Of a stretch of 52,494 nt of DNA, positions 38,577 through 47,564 are shown one piece after another. Below the pieces are notes generated by a model. The model ran no database searches. It worked only from the letters and a program-made list of their open reading frames with translations, and had not been told where the DNA came from. Source of the stretch: Chitinophagales bacterium (GTDB taxonomy: Bacteria > Bacteroidota > Bacteroidia > Chitinophagales > UBA2359); assembly GCA_020629205.1 (NCBI GenBank), contig JAHDDV010000003.1, forward strand, positions 2,274-54,767, in the 5' to 3' direction. The stretch's first letter is position 1, and the number at the start of each line of letters is the position of its first letter. Both the position numbers and the translations under genes were made by a program.

Positions 38577-39710
38577 TTAGCTAAGGCATTCAATCACAGT
38601 CTTACATACCAGGTCTTGTTGTTCTCTTGTCAACTCAGTATGCATTGGTAATGAAAGACCCTGATATGCCAGACGTTCAGTAACGGGAAGGTCACCATTC
38701 GCGCCTCCCCAGTTTGAATAGGCCGGCTGCAGATGGATTGGCACTGGATAGTATACCATCGAAGGAATCCCTCTCTCAGACAGTATTCCACGAATCGCAT
38801 CGCGATCCCCTTCAACCACAATAGTGTATTGGTGAAAAACATGGCTGCTAAACGAAGAGCGCTTCGGTGTAGTAATCCCCTCCACTCCAGCGAAATGTTG
38901 GTCGTAATAATCAGCAGCTTCCCGGCGTAAACTATTGTACCTGTCCAAGTGCTTTAGTTTAGCATTCAGGACTACAGCCTGAAAGCTGTCCAATCGAGAA
39001 TTGACCCCTATACATTCGGAAGTATACTTCTGCCTTTGTCCGTGATTTACAATCTGTCGTAGCTTATTAGCCAGAGACTCATCATTTGTAAAAATAGCAC
39101 CAGCATCTCCATAAGCACCAAGATTCTTAGAGGGATAAAAGGAGGTACAACCAATATGACCAATCGTGCCAGTCTTGTGTATACTTCCGTCGCCAAAAGT
39201 CACTTCAGCACCAATAGCCTGTGCATTGTCTTCAATCACATACAGATCATGCTTGTTTGCTATTTGCATCACTGCCTCCATGTCGACAGATTGACCAAAC
39301 AGATGAACGGGAATGATACAGCGAGTCTTAACTGTCACTGCAGCCTCAAGCTGAGCGACATCCATATTGAAGGTATCTTCATGGACATCAACGAACACCG
39401 GTTTCAGTCTTAGCAAGGCTATAACCTCAGCAGTCGCCACAAAAGTGTGCGATACAGTGATCACTTCGTCACCAGGCTCCAAACCTAGAGCCATAAGCGC
39501 CACTAATAGGGCATCTGTCCCATTAGCGCAGGGAATTGCTGCTTTGACATTGAGATACTTGGAAAGCCCCTTTTCCAGGTCTTTTACAGCAGGCCCATTG
39601 ATAAACTGGCAAGTCTGCAAGACCTCTTTGATCCCTTCTTCAACTTCGTCTTGAATGGCTTTAAATTGACCCTGTAGGTCAACCATTTGAATTTTCCTGG
39701 TCGCAAGCAT
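38577..39710 (-). CDS. DegT/DnrJ/EryC1 family sugar aminotransferase
   Basis: IQMVDLQGQFKAIQDEVEEGIKEVLQTCQFINGPAVKDLEKGLSKYL, NGTDALLVALMALGLEPGDEVITVSHTFVATAE, YPSKNLGAYGDAGAIFTND. Start MLATRKIQ; upstream ORF extension to 40001 rejected. Confidence 0.94.
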   Translation of the reverse strand: MLATRKIQMVDLQGQFKAIQDEVEEGIKEVLQTCQFINGPAVKDLEKGLSKYLNVKAAIPCANGTDALLVALMALGLEPGDEVITVSHTFVATAEVIALLRLKPVFVDVHEDTFNMDVAQLEAAVTVKTRCIIPVHLFGQSVDMEAVMQIANKHDLYVIEDNAQAIGAEVTFGDGSIHKTGTIGHIGCTSFYPSKNLGAYGDAGAIFTNDESLANKLRQIVNHGQRQKYTSECIGVNSRLDSFQAVVLNAKLKHLDRYNSLRREAADYYDQHFAGVEGITTPKRSSFSSHVFHQYTIVVEGDRDAIRGILSERGIPSMVYYPVPIHLQPAYSNWGGANGDLPVTERLAYQGLSLPMHTELTREQQDLVCKTVIECLS

Positions 39711-39846
39711 CTTCAATTTTTGGTGGTGCAAATATAGTGAATTTATGACGGCATATTCAAATTGACAAGCTTTGCTGTCGGATGGTTGCAAGCACCAAAA
39801 TTGCGAGTTTTTGATTACGTATAAACAGCTCGAAACTAATTGCGGA

Positions 39847-41010
39847 TTACAGCAGGTAAGACAAGGAAGTGCGAATATCTTGAAGCAGAAGCTCGGGATC
39901 TTCCAAGCCCACATAGAACCGAATGAAGTTCCAGGGCAAAGTTGTTTCGCTATAATTCTCCGACTGATGAAGCACACACATTGGAAAGTACAACGATTCA
40001 TGACCTCCCCATGAGCAAGCAGGAAGAAAATACCGTAATCGCTCGCAAAAAGACTCCACTTCCTTTATTGATTGTGCAGCTAGTTCGATACTAAACAAGC
40101 CAGGAGCCCCACGCATTTGACTCTTTGCCAGAGCCCATTGACTGCTGTCCTCCACGAAAGGATAGTAGAGTTTAGAGATTTTTGCTTCCTTCTGCAGAGC
40201 GGAAACAACTATTTGGGTGCTTTGATTTACTCGATCCATGCGGAGAGGTAAGGTCCGCAAACTACGAATCATCAGTGCTGCATCATGAGCTGAAATGATT
40301 CCACCTAAGGTCATGTACTCCAGTTCAAATATCTGACGAATTTTCTGTTTCGTTCCACAAACAACTCCAGCCACTAGATCACTATGCCCGGCAATAAACT
40401 TTGTAGCAGAGTGCACCACCAAATCAATACCAAACTCAATCGGATTTTGAAAGTAAGGAGAGCAGTAGCTGTTGTCAATTATAGAGGTGATTGCATACCG
40501 TTTTGCAAACGCCGCGCAAGCTGCCAAATCCTGCAACTCAAAGGTCAGTGAATTGGGTGATTCCAGGTACAGAAGACGCGTATTTTCCTGTCGAGCCGCT
40601 GCAATGTTCTCAATATTGGTCCCGTCCACAAAAGTGTACTCCACGCCAAAACGACATAAGAGCTTTTCGATCAACTTGTTTGTCCAGCTATATGGCTTGT
40701 CGACGCAAATAATGTGATCGCCCGACTTCACCTGACTCATTACAGTAGTAGCAACCGCTGCACTCCCACTGGACATAACCAAACAATCCTCCGCCTTTTC
40801 AAGTGCAGCGATCTTTTTTCGCAAGATAGCGACTGTCGGATTACAGCCACGACTATAGAAAGGAACATCAAGCTCATCTTCCAAAGACCGACGCATATGC
40901 TCAATGCTCCGAAAGGTAAAATTACTCGACTGAAATACGGGAGGTGCTACCGCAAACTTATAGTTCTCCCGGTCCTCCCCTAGATGGTTGAGGATAAAGG
41001 AAAGATCCAT
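39847..41010 (-). CDS. Cys/Met metabolism PLP-dependent enzyme (cystathionine gamma-synthase/lyase family)
   Basis: PVFQSSNFTFRSIEHM, YSRGCNPTVAILRKKIAALEKAEDCLVMSSGSAAV, VVHSATKFIAGHSDLVAGVV. Start at MDLSFILNH. Confidence 0.9.
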   Translation of the reverse strand: MDLSFILNHLGEDRENYKFAVAPPVFQSSNFTFRSIEHMRRSLEDELDVPFYSRGCNPTVAILRKKIAALEKAEDCLVMSSGSAAVATTVMSQVKSGDHIICVDKPYSWTNKLIEKLLCRFGVEYTFVDGTNIENIAAARQENTRLLYLESPNSLTFELQDLAACAAFAKRYAITSIIDNSYCSPYFQNPIEFGIDLVVHSATKFIAGHSDLVAGVVCGTKQKIRQIFELEYMTLGGIISAHDAALMIRSLRTLPLRMDRVNQSTQIVVSALQKEAKISKLYYPFVEDSSQWALAKSQMRGAPGLFSIELAAQSIKEVESFCERLRYFLPACSWGGHESLYFPMCVLHQSENYSETTLPWNFIRFYVGLEDPELLLQDIRTSLSYLL

Positions 41011-41020
41011 ATTATGGTAT

Positions 41021-41266
41021 TTAATTGATTGCTTCCACTGCTGATATCTCGGGGACAGCATTGAGAATTGCCTGTTCCACCCCTGCTTTCATAGTCATTG
41101 CGCTCATTGGACAACCATCGCAATTGCCCAACAACCTAACCTTAACCACATTCTCTGAAGTAATCTCGACGACCTCGATATTACCACCGTCGATCTCCAG
41201 ATGTGGCCTAATACTATTCAGTGATTCTTCAACCCTTACTTTAAGATCTTCCTTTGATAATATCAT
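41021..41266 (-). CDS. NifU C-terminal-domain iron-sulfur scaffold protein
   Basis: IRPHLEIDGGNIEVVEI ... VRLLGNCDGCPMSAMTMKAGVEQAI (CxxC). Confidence 0.95.
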   Translation of the reverse strand: MILSKEDLKVRVEESLNSIRPHLEIDGGNIEVVEITSENVVKVRLLGNCDGCPMSAMTMKAGVEQAILNAVPEISAVEAIN

Positions 41267-42366
41267 GTGACTGAGATTTCGACCTTCTTGGTGGCTGGTA
41301 AACCGGAATTTCTAATCGCAATATTTCGTGCAGCGGTTTCTGCAAGAAACTTAAACGCCTTCGACTGTAAACCCGACTCGGTTATCGAGACAGGCTTTCC
41401 ATTGTCCCCTCCTTCTCGAATAGATTCGACTATTGGGATCTGCCCTAACAAGGGAACATCATATTCATCGGCCAAAGCTCTTCCTCCACCTTTTCCAAAG
41501 ATATGATATTTTTTGTCGGGCATATCTTCGGGACTGAAGTAGGCCATGTTTTCCACAACACCGAGGATTGGCACATTGATTTGTGGCAAGCGAAACATTC
41601 CTATAGCTTTTCGTACATCCGCTAAGGCGACCTCCTGTGGAGTTGTCACGATTATCGCACCTGTAACTGGAACCGACTGCACCAAGGTAAGATGGACATC
41701 ACCAGTCCCAGGAGGTAGATCATAAATGAGATAATCCAAATCTCCCCAAATACAATCCGTGACAAACTGCCTTAAGGCAGATGTTACCATCGGCCCTCTC
41801 CAAACAACAGCCTGATCTGGATTGACCAGAAAGCCAATTGAAAGCGTCTTCACACCATACTGCTCAACAGGCAGTATTTTCAGCTTCTCTCCTACCTTTT
41901 CAACGGCCGGTCTAGCATTATTCAGACCCATCATTTGAGGTATCGATGGACCATAGATATCCGCGTCTATCAAACCTACGCTTGCCCCTGTTTTTGCTAG
42001 TGATAAAGCCAGATTTACTGCTACAGTTGACTTCCCGACCCCTCCTTTTCCAGAGGCAACAGCAATAATATTTCTTACTCCAGGTAACACGGCTTCACTG
42101 CTACCTCGTCTACTACTTACTTCTGCAGTCATCTCTATCTGCACTTCTGCATCCTTATCCACCATGTGGTGCACAGCGTTTGTACAGGCATGGCGAATCT
42201 GCTCTTTCATGGGACAAGCCGGAGTGGTTAGTACCACTGTGAAGCTGACTTTCTTGCCATCAACTACAACATCCCTAACCATGTTCAAGGTCACAAGGTC
42301 TTTTCCAAGATCCGGATCATCTACGTAACTAAGGGCTTTGAGTACTTTCTCTGGGGTAATGGACAT
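41263..42366 (-). CDS. Mrp/NBP35 (ApbC) family Fe-S carrier P-loop ATPase
   Basis: IIAVASGKGGVGKSTVAVNLALSL, GLIDADIYGPSIPQMMG, DLPPGTGDVHLTL; N-terminal MIP18-like domain. ATGA overlap with nifU-like gene. Confidence 0.96.
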   Translation of the reverse strand: MSITPEKVLKALSYVDDPDLGKDLVTLNMVRDVVVDGKKVSFTVVLTTPACPMKEQIRHACTNAVHHMVDKDAEVQIEMTAEVSSRRGSSEAVLPGVRNIIAVASGKGGVGKSTVAVNLALSLAKTGASVGLIDADIYGPSIPQMMGLNNARPAVEKVGEKLKILPVEQYGVKTLSIGFLVNPDQAVVWRGPMVTSALRQFVTDCIWGDLDYLIYDLPPGTGDVHLTLVQSVPVTGAIIVTTPQEVALADVRKAIGMFRLPQINVPILGVVENMAYFSPEDMPDKKYHIFGKGGGRALADEYDVPLLGQIPIVESIREGGDNGKPVSITESGLQSKAFKFLAETAARNIAIRNSGLPATKKVEISVT

Positions 42367-42373
42367 GGATTGG

Positions 42374-43123
42374 TTATTCTAGATTTATTCGATTTACAAG
42401 ATTTTCAATCACGTATTCCTCCATATCTGTGTGCAAATTTTCCTCTGCTTCTTGCATATTGTGCAGGAACAGCATCATCACAATACTTAGAATCAAGGCG
42501 ACCAAAGTAGTATCAAATGCCACATACATGAATGAGGTGATCATGCTAAGCGACTCAGGATCAGCAGCTTTATCTGCTAGACCCAAAGCTTTTGCGATAC
42601 CCAAAATGGTCCCAATAAAACCGATAGATGGGATTGCCCATGCAAGATAACGCACCATTGACTGACTGCTCTCCGCTTTTGACAAATTGATTCTGATCTG
42701 CGAAGCTACCACATTCATAACATCAGAGACATTATTGTTGGCTCGAAACTTCGTGCAAGCTTTCTTGACCAAATCTGTCAGTAGGAACCGATACTGTTGT
42801 TCGTAATCGATCATCTTAATTTTCAAATCACTCACATCATCCGGCGATAAGACCCAATGCTCTTTCTCAGGAAGAATATTCAAACCGAAGCTCTGTCTTT
42901 CGTATTTGACTTTCTTATTTCTATCCATAATCTCAAACATACCCCAAAAGAAGGCGGTGAAGGTCAAGAACTGAATAATGCCCTCTGGCATCTGGCCACC
43001 AAACATTTGAAAGATTCGCTTAATCGTTGGTTGACTAACCATCGTGAATCCAAGAACCATCAGCAAAATGAGTACTACAGCGCAAAGTAGCCCCAACATT
43101 AAATTTTTACTTCTTCCTTTCAT
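42374..43123 (-). CDS. MotA/TolQ/ExbB proton-channel family protein
   Basis: MVRYLAWAIPSIGFIGTILGIAKALGLAD ... MITSFMYVAFDTTLVALILSIVMM. Confidence 0.88.
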   Translation of the reverse strand: MKGRSKNLMLGLLCAVVLILLMVLGFTMVSQPTIKRIFQMFGGQMPEGIIQFLTFTAFFWGMFEIMDRNKKVKYERQSFGLNILPEKEHWVLSPDDVSDLKIKMIDYEQQYRFLLTDLVKKACTKFRANNNVSDVMNVVASQIRINLSKAESSQSMVRYLAWAIPSIGFIGTILGIAKALGLADKAADPESLSMITSFMYVAFDTTLVALILSIVMMLFLHNMQEAEENLHTDMEEYVIENLVNRINLE

Positions 43124-43151
43124 TTGTCAATTGATTAATGGTGGGGTAGCC

Positions 43152-44054
43152 TTACTTGATATGAATTGTTTGTGTAAAATCAGTCCCTTGAACGCTTATA
43201 GCAGCAGACTGGAAATCTTCGAACTCGTCAACACTCTTGAATACCATCTTAGTCTCTCCTACCTGAACTGTGTCACCATTTTTTAGGAAGACACCTCGAT
43301 CAGAAGGGATTCTAATGGAATTGCCATTGATATAGGTACCATTTGTGCTTGGTACTCCGCCACGCTCTAGACCGTCATCAAGTAGCTCAAATCGGAATCG
43401 GTGCAAATAATCCTTCGTCACTCTTATTCGGCTATGTATTCGACTTACATAAGGATCATTCTCAATTTTAATATCGATATGATGGGGGCCATCTGGACGA
43501 CCCATTATATTATCCCCCAAGTAAAGATTGTATGTAACATGATCTCGATCTTCTGTATGTGTCACCAACCAACCAGCAACTACCTTATCCAGTTTTTCTG
43601 GATTGTGATTTTCCTTCATGATGATTCGCGAAGGAGAACTTTTGGGAAGAATTGGTTTATCGCTAATTGCCTCTCTAAGCTGATCTGCCCGGGTAAAATC
43701 CGGCTTTTCAACTTTGGGTTCCAATGCAACCACCTTCTGACCCGAGTTAATATCTATGTTGACATGATTACCAGCTGGAACCTCTCGGTCCTGAGGCGAC
43801 ACTACTGGTTCTTTGGGAGCCTCGGGGGTCTTTACAGAGTCATCAGACTTTCCGCCTTTGTTCTTGATTAACAATTCATGCAAAGTTCCTTTGCTTGCAG
43901 GATCTTCATGTTCAATATCAATCACAATCTTGCTCTTCGGCTTTTCGGGCTCAGAAGGCAGATAGTTCTTCAACGGATAGTTGCAGACCTTACATCGATA
44001 GTCTGGAGCGTTTACAATTGTTTCGCTTTTGCAATTATAGCAACGAATGGTCAT
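43152..44054 (-). CDS. FHA-domain protein with N-terminal zinc ribbon
   Basis: CYNCKSETIVNAPDYRCKVC zinc-ribbon pattern; NIMGRPDGPHHIDIKIENDPYVSRIHSRIRV...STNGTYINGNSIRI FHA core. Confidence 0.92.
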   Translation of the reverse strand: MTIRCYNCKSETIVNAPDYRCKVCNYPLKNYLPSEPEKPKSKIVIDIEHEDPASKGTLHELLIKNKGGKSDDSVKTPEAPKEPVVSPQDREVPAGNHVNIDINSGQKVVALEPKVEKPDFTRADQLREAISDKPILPKSSPSRIIMKENHNPEKLDKVVAGWLVTHTEDRDHVTYNLYLGDNIMGRPDGPHHIDIKIENDPYVSRIHSRIRVTKDYLHRFRFELLDDGLERGGVPSTNGTYINGNSIRIPSDRGVFLKNGDTVQVGETKMVFKSVDEFEDFQSAAISVQGTDFTQTIHIK

Positions 44055-44093
44055 TATTGGTAATTTGTGGTCTATTCCTTAGCAGCAATAATA

Positions 44094-45608
44094 CTAAGAT
44101 TTTAGCACGTATTTTAGCATCAGATCTAATACCATCGGACGGTTTTCCGCTTTTGCTTCTTCCATTAGCACTTTTCCGAGGGCATAGTCGTGTGCACCGC
44201 CACATTTCCCATTGAATATCATAAACCCAAGATAGAACTTTGCCTCTGTATCTAGCTCACGAACATCAATGAAAGGGCTCAGGTGCTCGTAGCTCTTGAT
44301 ATAGTCTGCACGTTGAAAAGCTTCTTTCCCACGCTCGATCGTAGATCTATGACTGCCATTGAGGTTCATCGACTTAAGTACCCGACTAGACTGAAACTGC
44401 TGTTTTTTTGATCCTTGGGTGATACTAACCCCACTGTAGTCCTTCTTAGCCGGTTCTGGTGTTGGTTCGCGAGATGGCTCAGGCCTCGTAGTGACCTTTG
44501 GTATCTGTTTGGGATCAACAGGGTCAAATACTTTGGTTTTAACAGACTTTTCCTCCTGTTTAGACTGTCCGTTTTCTTGCGGTAGGTCAGATGCATCAAA
44601 TACCCTTGTCTTGACACCTTCTTGTTTCGAATCCTTCAGGGTTTCAACAGTCTCAATAAAAGTTGGACCTGCAGATAGATCGATGTCTGTCTCTATTACG
44701 ACCGTTGCAACTCCTTGATCTTCTGCAAGCTTTTGATCGGATTCCTTCGTATTATTTCCATGATTCGCGATTATGGCCAATAACTCATCCGCAGCCAAGG
44801 CTCTCTCACCAGCATGCTTTACAAGGCATCGTTTGATTACTGAGCGAATTGGATCGGCAATTTTCTCCAATTCAAGCTCCATGTCTGAAAACAAGATGTT
44901 ATTGAGGATTTGCTCTTGAGAGATACCCTCAGATCGATTTCCAAAAGGGGTCCTCCGGGTCATCAGCTGGTGCATAATCACCCCTAAGGACCACAGGTCA
45001 ACATTGGTTGCTAATCGACCATTGATTCCGTATCGACCTGAATTGAACTGCTCGGGGGCCATATACTCAATACTTCCCAAAAGCTGAGAGCTCGCTGTAT
45101 TGCTGCTATCTGTAATTTTCTTGCTGATTCCAAAGTCTGCAATCTTAGCAACTAGATGACCATTATCATTATTGAGCAATATGTTTTTTGGCTTTAGATC
45201 CCGATGTGCCATTCCTTGTTCATGCAAATATTTTAGGCCTTCTAAAATATCGACAAGCAACTGAAGAATCAGTGTTTCATTGATCTCAACCTTGCCAAAG
45301 AATTGACTAAAATCTCCTGCATTTGCAAACTCCATAATTCCAATCTGGATTTGCTCCCTTTCGCCTAACACATTTTGACTTTCGATGATGGTTGCATCAT
45401 AGTACCGGATTAGGTTCTTGTGCACCAAATCCTCCATGCGATTGATCTCCCCAATAATGTCATATTTATTGGTCCAGGTACCTGTATAGAATTTCAATGC
45501 TACCGTCCTTTTACGGACTTGATCAAATGCCTTAAACACCTTAGCGAAACCTCCTTTTCCCACTAGGTCCTTCTTCACATCGAACTGGTATCGCTTCTTA
45601 AAATCCAT
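44094..45608 (-). CDS. Ser/Thr protein kinase with C-terminal linker and repeat-like region
   Basis: LVGKGGFAKVFKA, HRDLKPKNILL, DFGISKK, APEQF. Likely start MDFKKRYQFD; the ORF extends to 45647. Confidence 0.95.
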   Translation of the reverse strand: MDFKKRYQFDVKKDLVGKGGFAKVFKAFDQVRKRTVALKFYTGTWTNKYDIIGEINRMEDLVHKNLIRYYDATIIESQNVLGEREQIQIGIMEFANAGDFSQFFGKVEINETLILQLLVDILEGLKYLHEQGMAHRDLKPKNILLNNDNGHLVAKIADFGISKKITDSSNTASSQLLGSIEYMAPEQFNSGRYGINGRLATNVDLWSLGVIMHQLMTRRTPFGNRSEGISQEQILNNILFSDMELELEKIADPIRSVIKRCLVKHAGERALAADELLAIIANHGNNTKESDQKLAEDQGVATVVIETDIDLSAGPTFIETVETLKDSKQEGVKTRVFDASDLPQENGQSKQEEKSVKTKVFDPVDPKQIPKVTTRPEPSREPTPEPAKKDYSGVSITQGSKKQQFQSSRVLKSMNLNGSHRSTIERGKEAFQRADYIKSYEHLSPFIDVRELDTEAKFYLGFMIFNGKCGGAHDYALGKVLMEEAKAENRPMVLDLMLKYVLKS

Positions 45609-45657
45609 CTTCTTATTATCGTAATCGCCCCTCAAAATTGGGAACAATATCTCAATC

Positions 45658-45804
45658 TTACAATTCTTTCGAAATCAGACGCTGATGCATCACAACTAAT
45701 CCTGGTGTCTCTTGGTACAGTTTTCTTTTCAAAGTACCAATAAATGCACCAGAATTGTCATCATCAGTGGCCAAATAAATGACTTTGTCAGCATTGTACC
45801 CCAT
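45658..45804 (-). CDS. Small hypothetical protein (48 aa), unannotated, TAATG-coupled to the upstream kinase
   Basis: Manual translation: MGYNADKVIYLATDDDNSGAFIGTLKRKLYQETPGLVVMHQRLISKEL*. Its ATG overlaps the TAA stop of the 45804-47426 kinase; below the ORF track length cutoff. Confidence 0.55.
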   Translation of the reverse strand: MGYNADKVIYLATDDDNSGAFIGTLKRKLYQETPGLVVMHQRLISKEL

Positions 45805-47426
45805 TATCGTTTGCTTGACCAAATCGCCACTATCAAGAGAAACAGCGCTATACCTCCTTCGGCAATGATCAATTCATTCGAAGAGAGGCGATAACCGATC
45901 AGCAATGATAGCAAAAAGGATGCTGTCAGGAAAATTGGAACGACTTCAAACCATCGAATATTCTTTATCCTGGCAAGCAAATTCAAAACAAGAATTCCCA
46001 TTGCTCCTAAAACAAAGTACCAAGACATGTTCAATACGCTGGCATTGAGCGTATTGCTGTTTGGATCTCCATCATAATACAAGTAACAACGAACTAGGTA
46101 AAAGGTCAAAATTGTGAAGGAAAGAGCATAATTGAAGAACTCATACCGCTTAATATTTAACAGTATGATAGCAAAAATGTTAATGACACACAATCCTGCA
46201 AACAGGATGATTTGATAGAATAGATTCTCCTCCGAATAAGGATTAGCGCCTAATGCAAATTGCTTTAGGTGAAAAAATCCATAGCCCAATGCCGCTGTGA
46301 AAAATGGGAGCCAAAAACTCAGGCCAAATGACGCTGGTTCCCGGGCTGATTTCTTCATATCGGGCGTAAGCATCTCCGGAGGTCTATAACCGCCCTGTGC
46401 CTCTTGCCCTGCCTGATTTCCGAGAACCGGTCCAGTCGCTCCACCACCTCTCTGGTTTTCCCTCTTTCGTTGGGCAGCTAATGCTCCTACCGTTGTGGCA
46501 GATGATCCTACAACCGCTGTTGGCACCTCCGCCCCAATCATCTGAGTAGTAACAGTAGCAGCTGCTGATGTAACTGGTAGCTGCTCCGTCAATATATTGA
46601 TGAGCGGACGAAGATCCTGCACCCGCTTGTTTGCGTCTTTCACCAAACACAGCTGACAGACTTGCGCAAAGTCCAAAGGTAAGTTTGAGAAATTCAAGTC
46701 CTCTTTCTCCAAGATGTTGCGCATGACCTCATCTCGAGCAAAGCCCATCGTCGTCTTTCCAAATGGCGGTGCTTTTTCAAATGCCTCGAAAATCATCACG
46801 CCCAGCGACCAGATATCCAGATTGGTAGACAAGCTACCGTTGATGCCATATTTCCTCCCGTTGAATTGTTCTGGAGCCATGTACTCCACCGAACCAATCA
46901 CCATTGTACTGGAGTTCTTATCTTCTGTCCCAAGAACCTTACTGATACCAAAATCACAAATCTTCGGTGTAAGAGAATCACCCTCCTTCTGCATCAGAAT
47001 GTTCTCTGGCTTCAAATCACGGTGAATAATAGGATTGGGTCGAGTATGCAAATATTGCAATCCCTGCATGATTCCAATGAAAACCTCTCGAATCGAATTT
47101 AGACTAGGCTTCGTTTGTAGGAAATCATGAAGATTTCCCCCATTGATGTACTCCATCACACCAATTTGAATCTTGTCCCCAAAGGTGGTTCCAGACGCCA
47201 CTTCAAAGGCGTCATAATAACGTACAAGATTCGTATGATTAAGTCGAATGGACTTCTTGATTTCTTCAAAAAGGCTGTACTTGTCCGGCAAATCCCCAGT
47301 ATTGTAACGCTTCAATGCCACATGCATATCAAGATTTACGTCCTTGGCCTTATACACCTTTCCAAAGCCCCCTTGGCCAAGTAAATCTTTGTCAGGATTA
47401 AAATCGTAGGTTTTCTTTACTTCCAT
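45804..47426 (-). CDS. Ser/Thr protein kinase with multi-pass C-terminal membrane domain
   Basis: LLGQGGFGKVYKA, HRDLKPENILM, DFGISKV, APEQF; C-terminal hydrophobic segments (FGLSFWLPFFTAALGYGFF, IILFAGLCVINIFAIIL, YFVLGAMGILVLNLL, FLTASFLLSLLIGY, GIALFLLIVAIW). Confidence 0.95.
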   Translation of the reverse strand: MEVKKTYDFNPDKDLLGQGGFGKVYKAKDVNLDMHVALKRYNTGDLPDKYSLFEEIKKSIRLNHTNLVRYYDAFEVASGTTFGDKIQIGVMEYINGGNLHDFLQTKPSLNSIREVFIGIMQGLQYLHTRPNPIIHRDLKPENILMQKEGDSLTPKICDFGISKVLGTEDKNSSTMVIGSVEYMAPEQFNGRKYGINGSLSTNLDIWSLGVMIFEAFEKAPPFGKTTMGFARDEVMRNILEKEDLNFSNLPLDFAQVCQLCLVKDANKRVQDLRPLINILTEQLPVTSAAATVTTQMIGAEVPTAVVGSSATTVGALAAQRKRENQRGGGATGPVLGNQAGQEAQGGYRPPEMLTPDMKKSAREPASFGLSFWLPFFTAALGYGFFHLKQFALGANPYSEENLFYQIILFAGLCVINIFAIILLNIKRYEFFNYALSFTILTFYLVRCYLYYDGDPNSNTLNASVLNMSWYFVLGAMGILVLNLLARIKNIRWFEVVPIFLTASFLLSLLIGYRLSSNELIIAEGGIALFLLIVAIWSSKR

Positions 47427-47564
47427 ATTCGCCGTATAGGGTCTGCAACTGAAATGCTCTCAATAAGTGTCCAATTTCCTTGACCCTCTTTCAATGGGCT
47501 GGGACCACAAATCACAAGATACTGATTACCAGACAAGATTTAAACCAAAACGAGAGCTGCTGAA

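Noticed and set aside
39711-40001. N-terminal 97-aa extension of the DegT ORF
   Set aside because: Cys-rich, non-homologous, overlaps the 3' end of the Cys/Met enzyme; the family start is at 39710.
42374-47426. Zorya-like defence system (ZorA-type MotA protein) or BREX/T6SS kinase module
   Set aside because: The channel protein is only 249 aa without a long ZorA-style tail; no ZorB, helicase, nuclease or T6SS gene is present.
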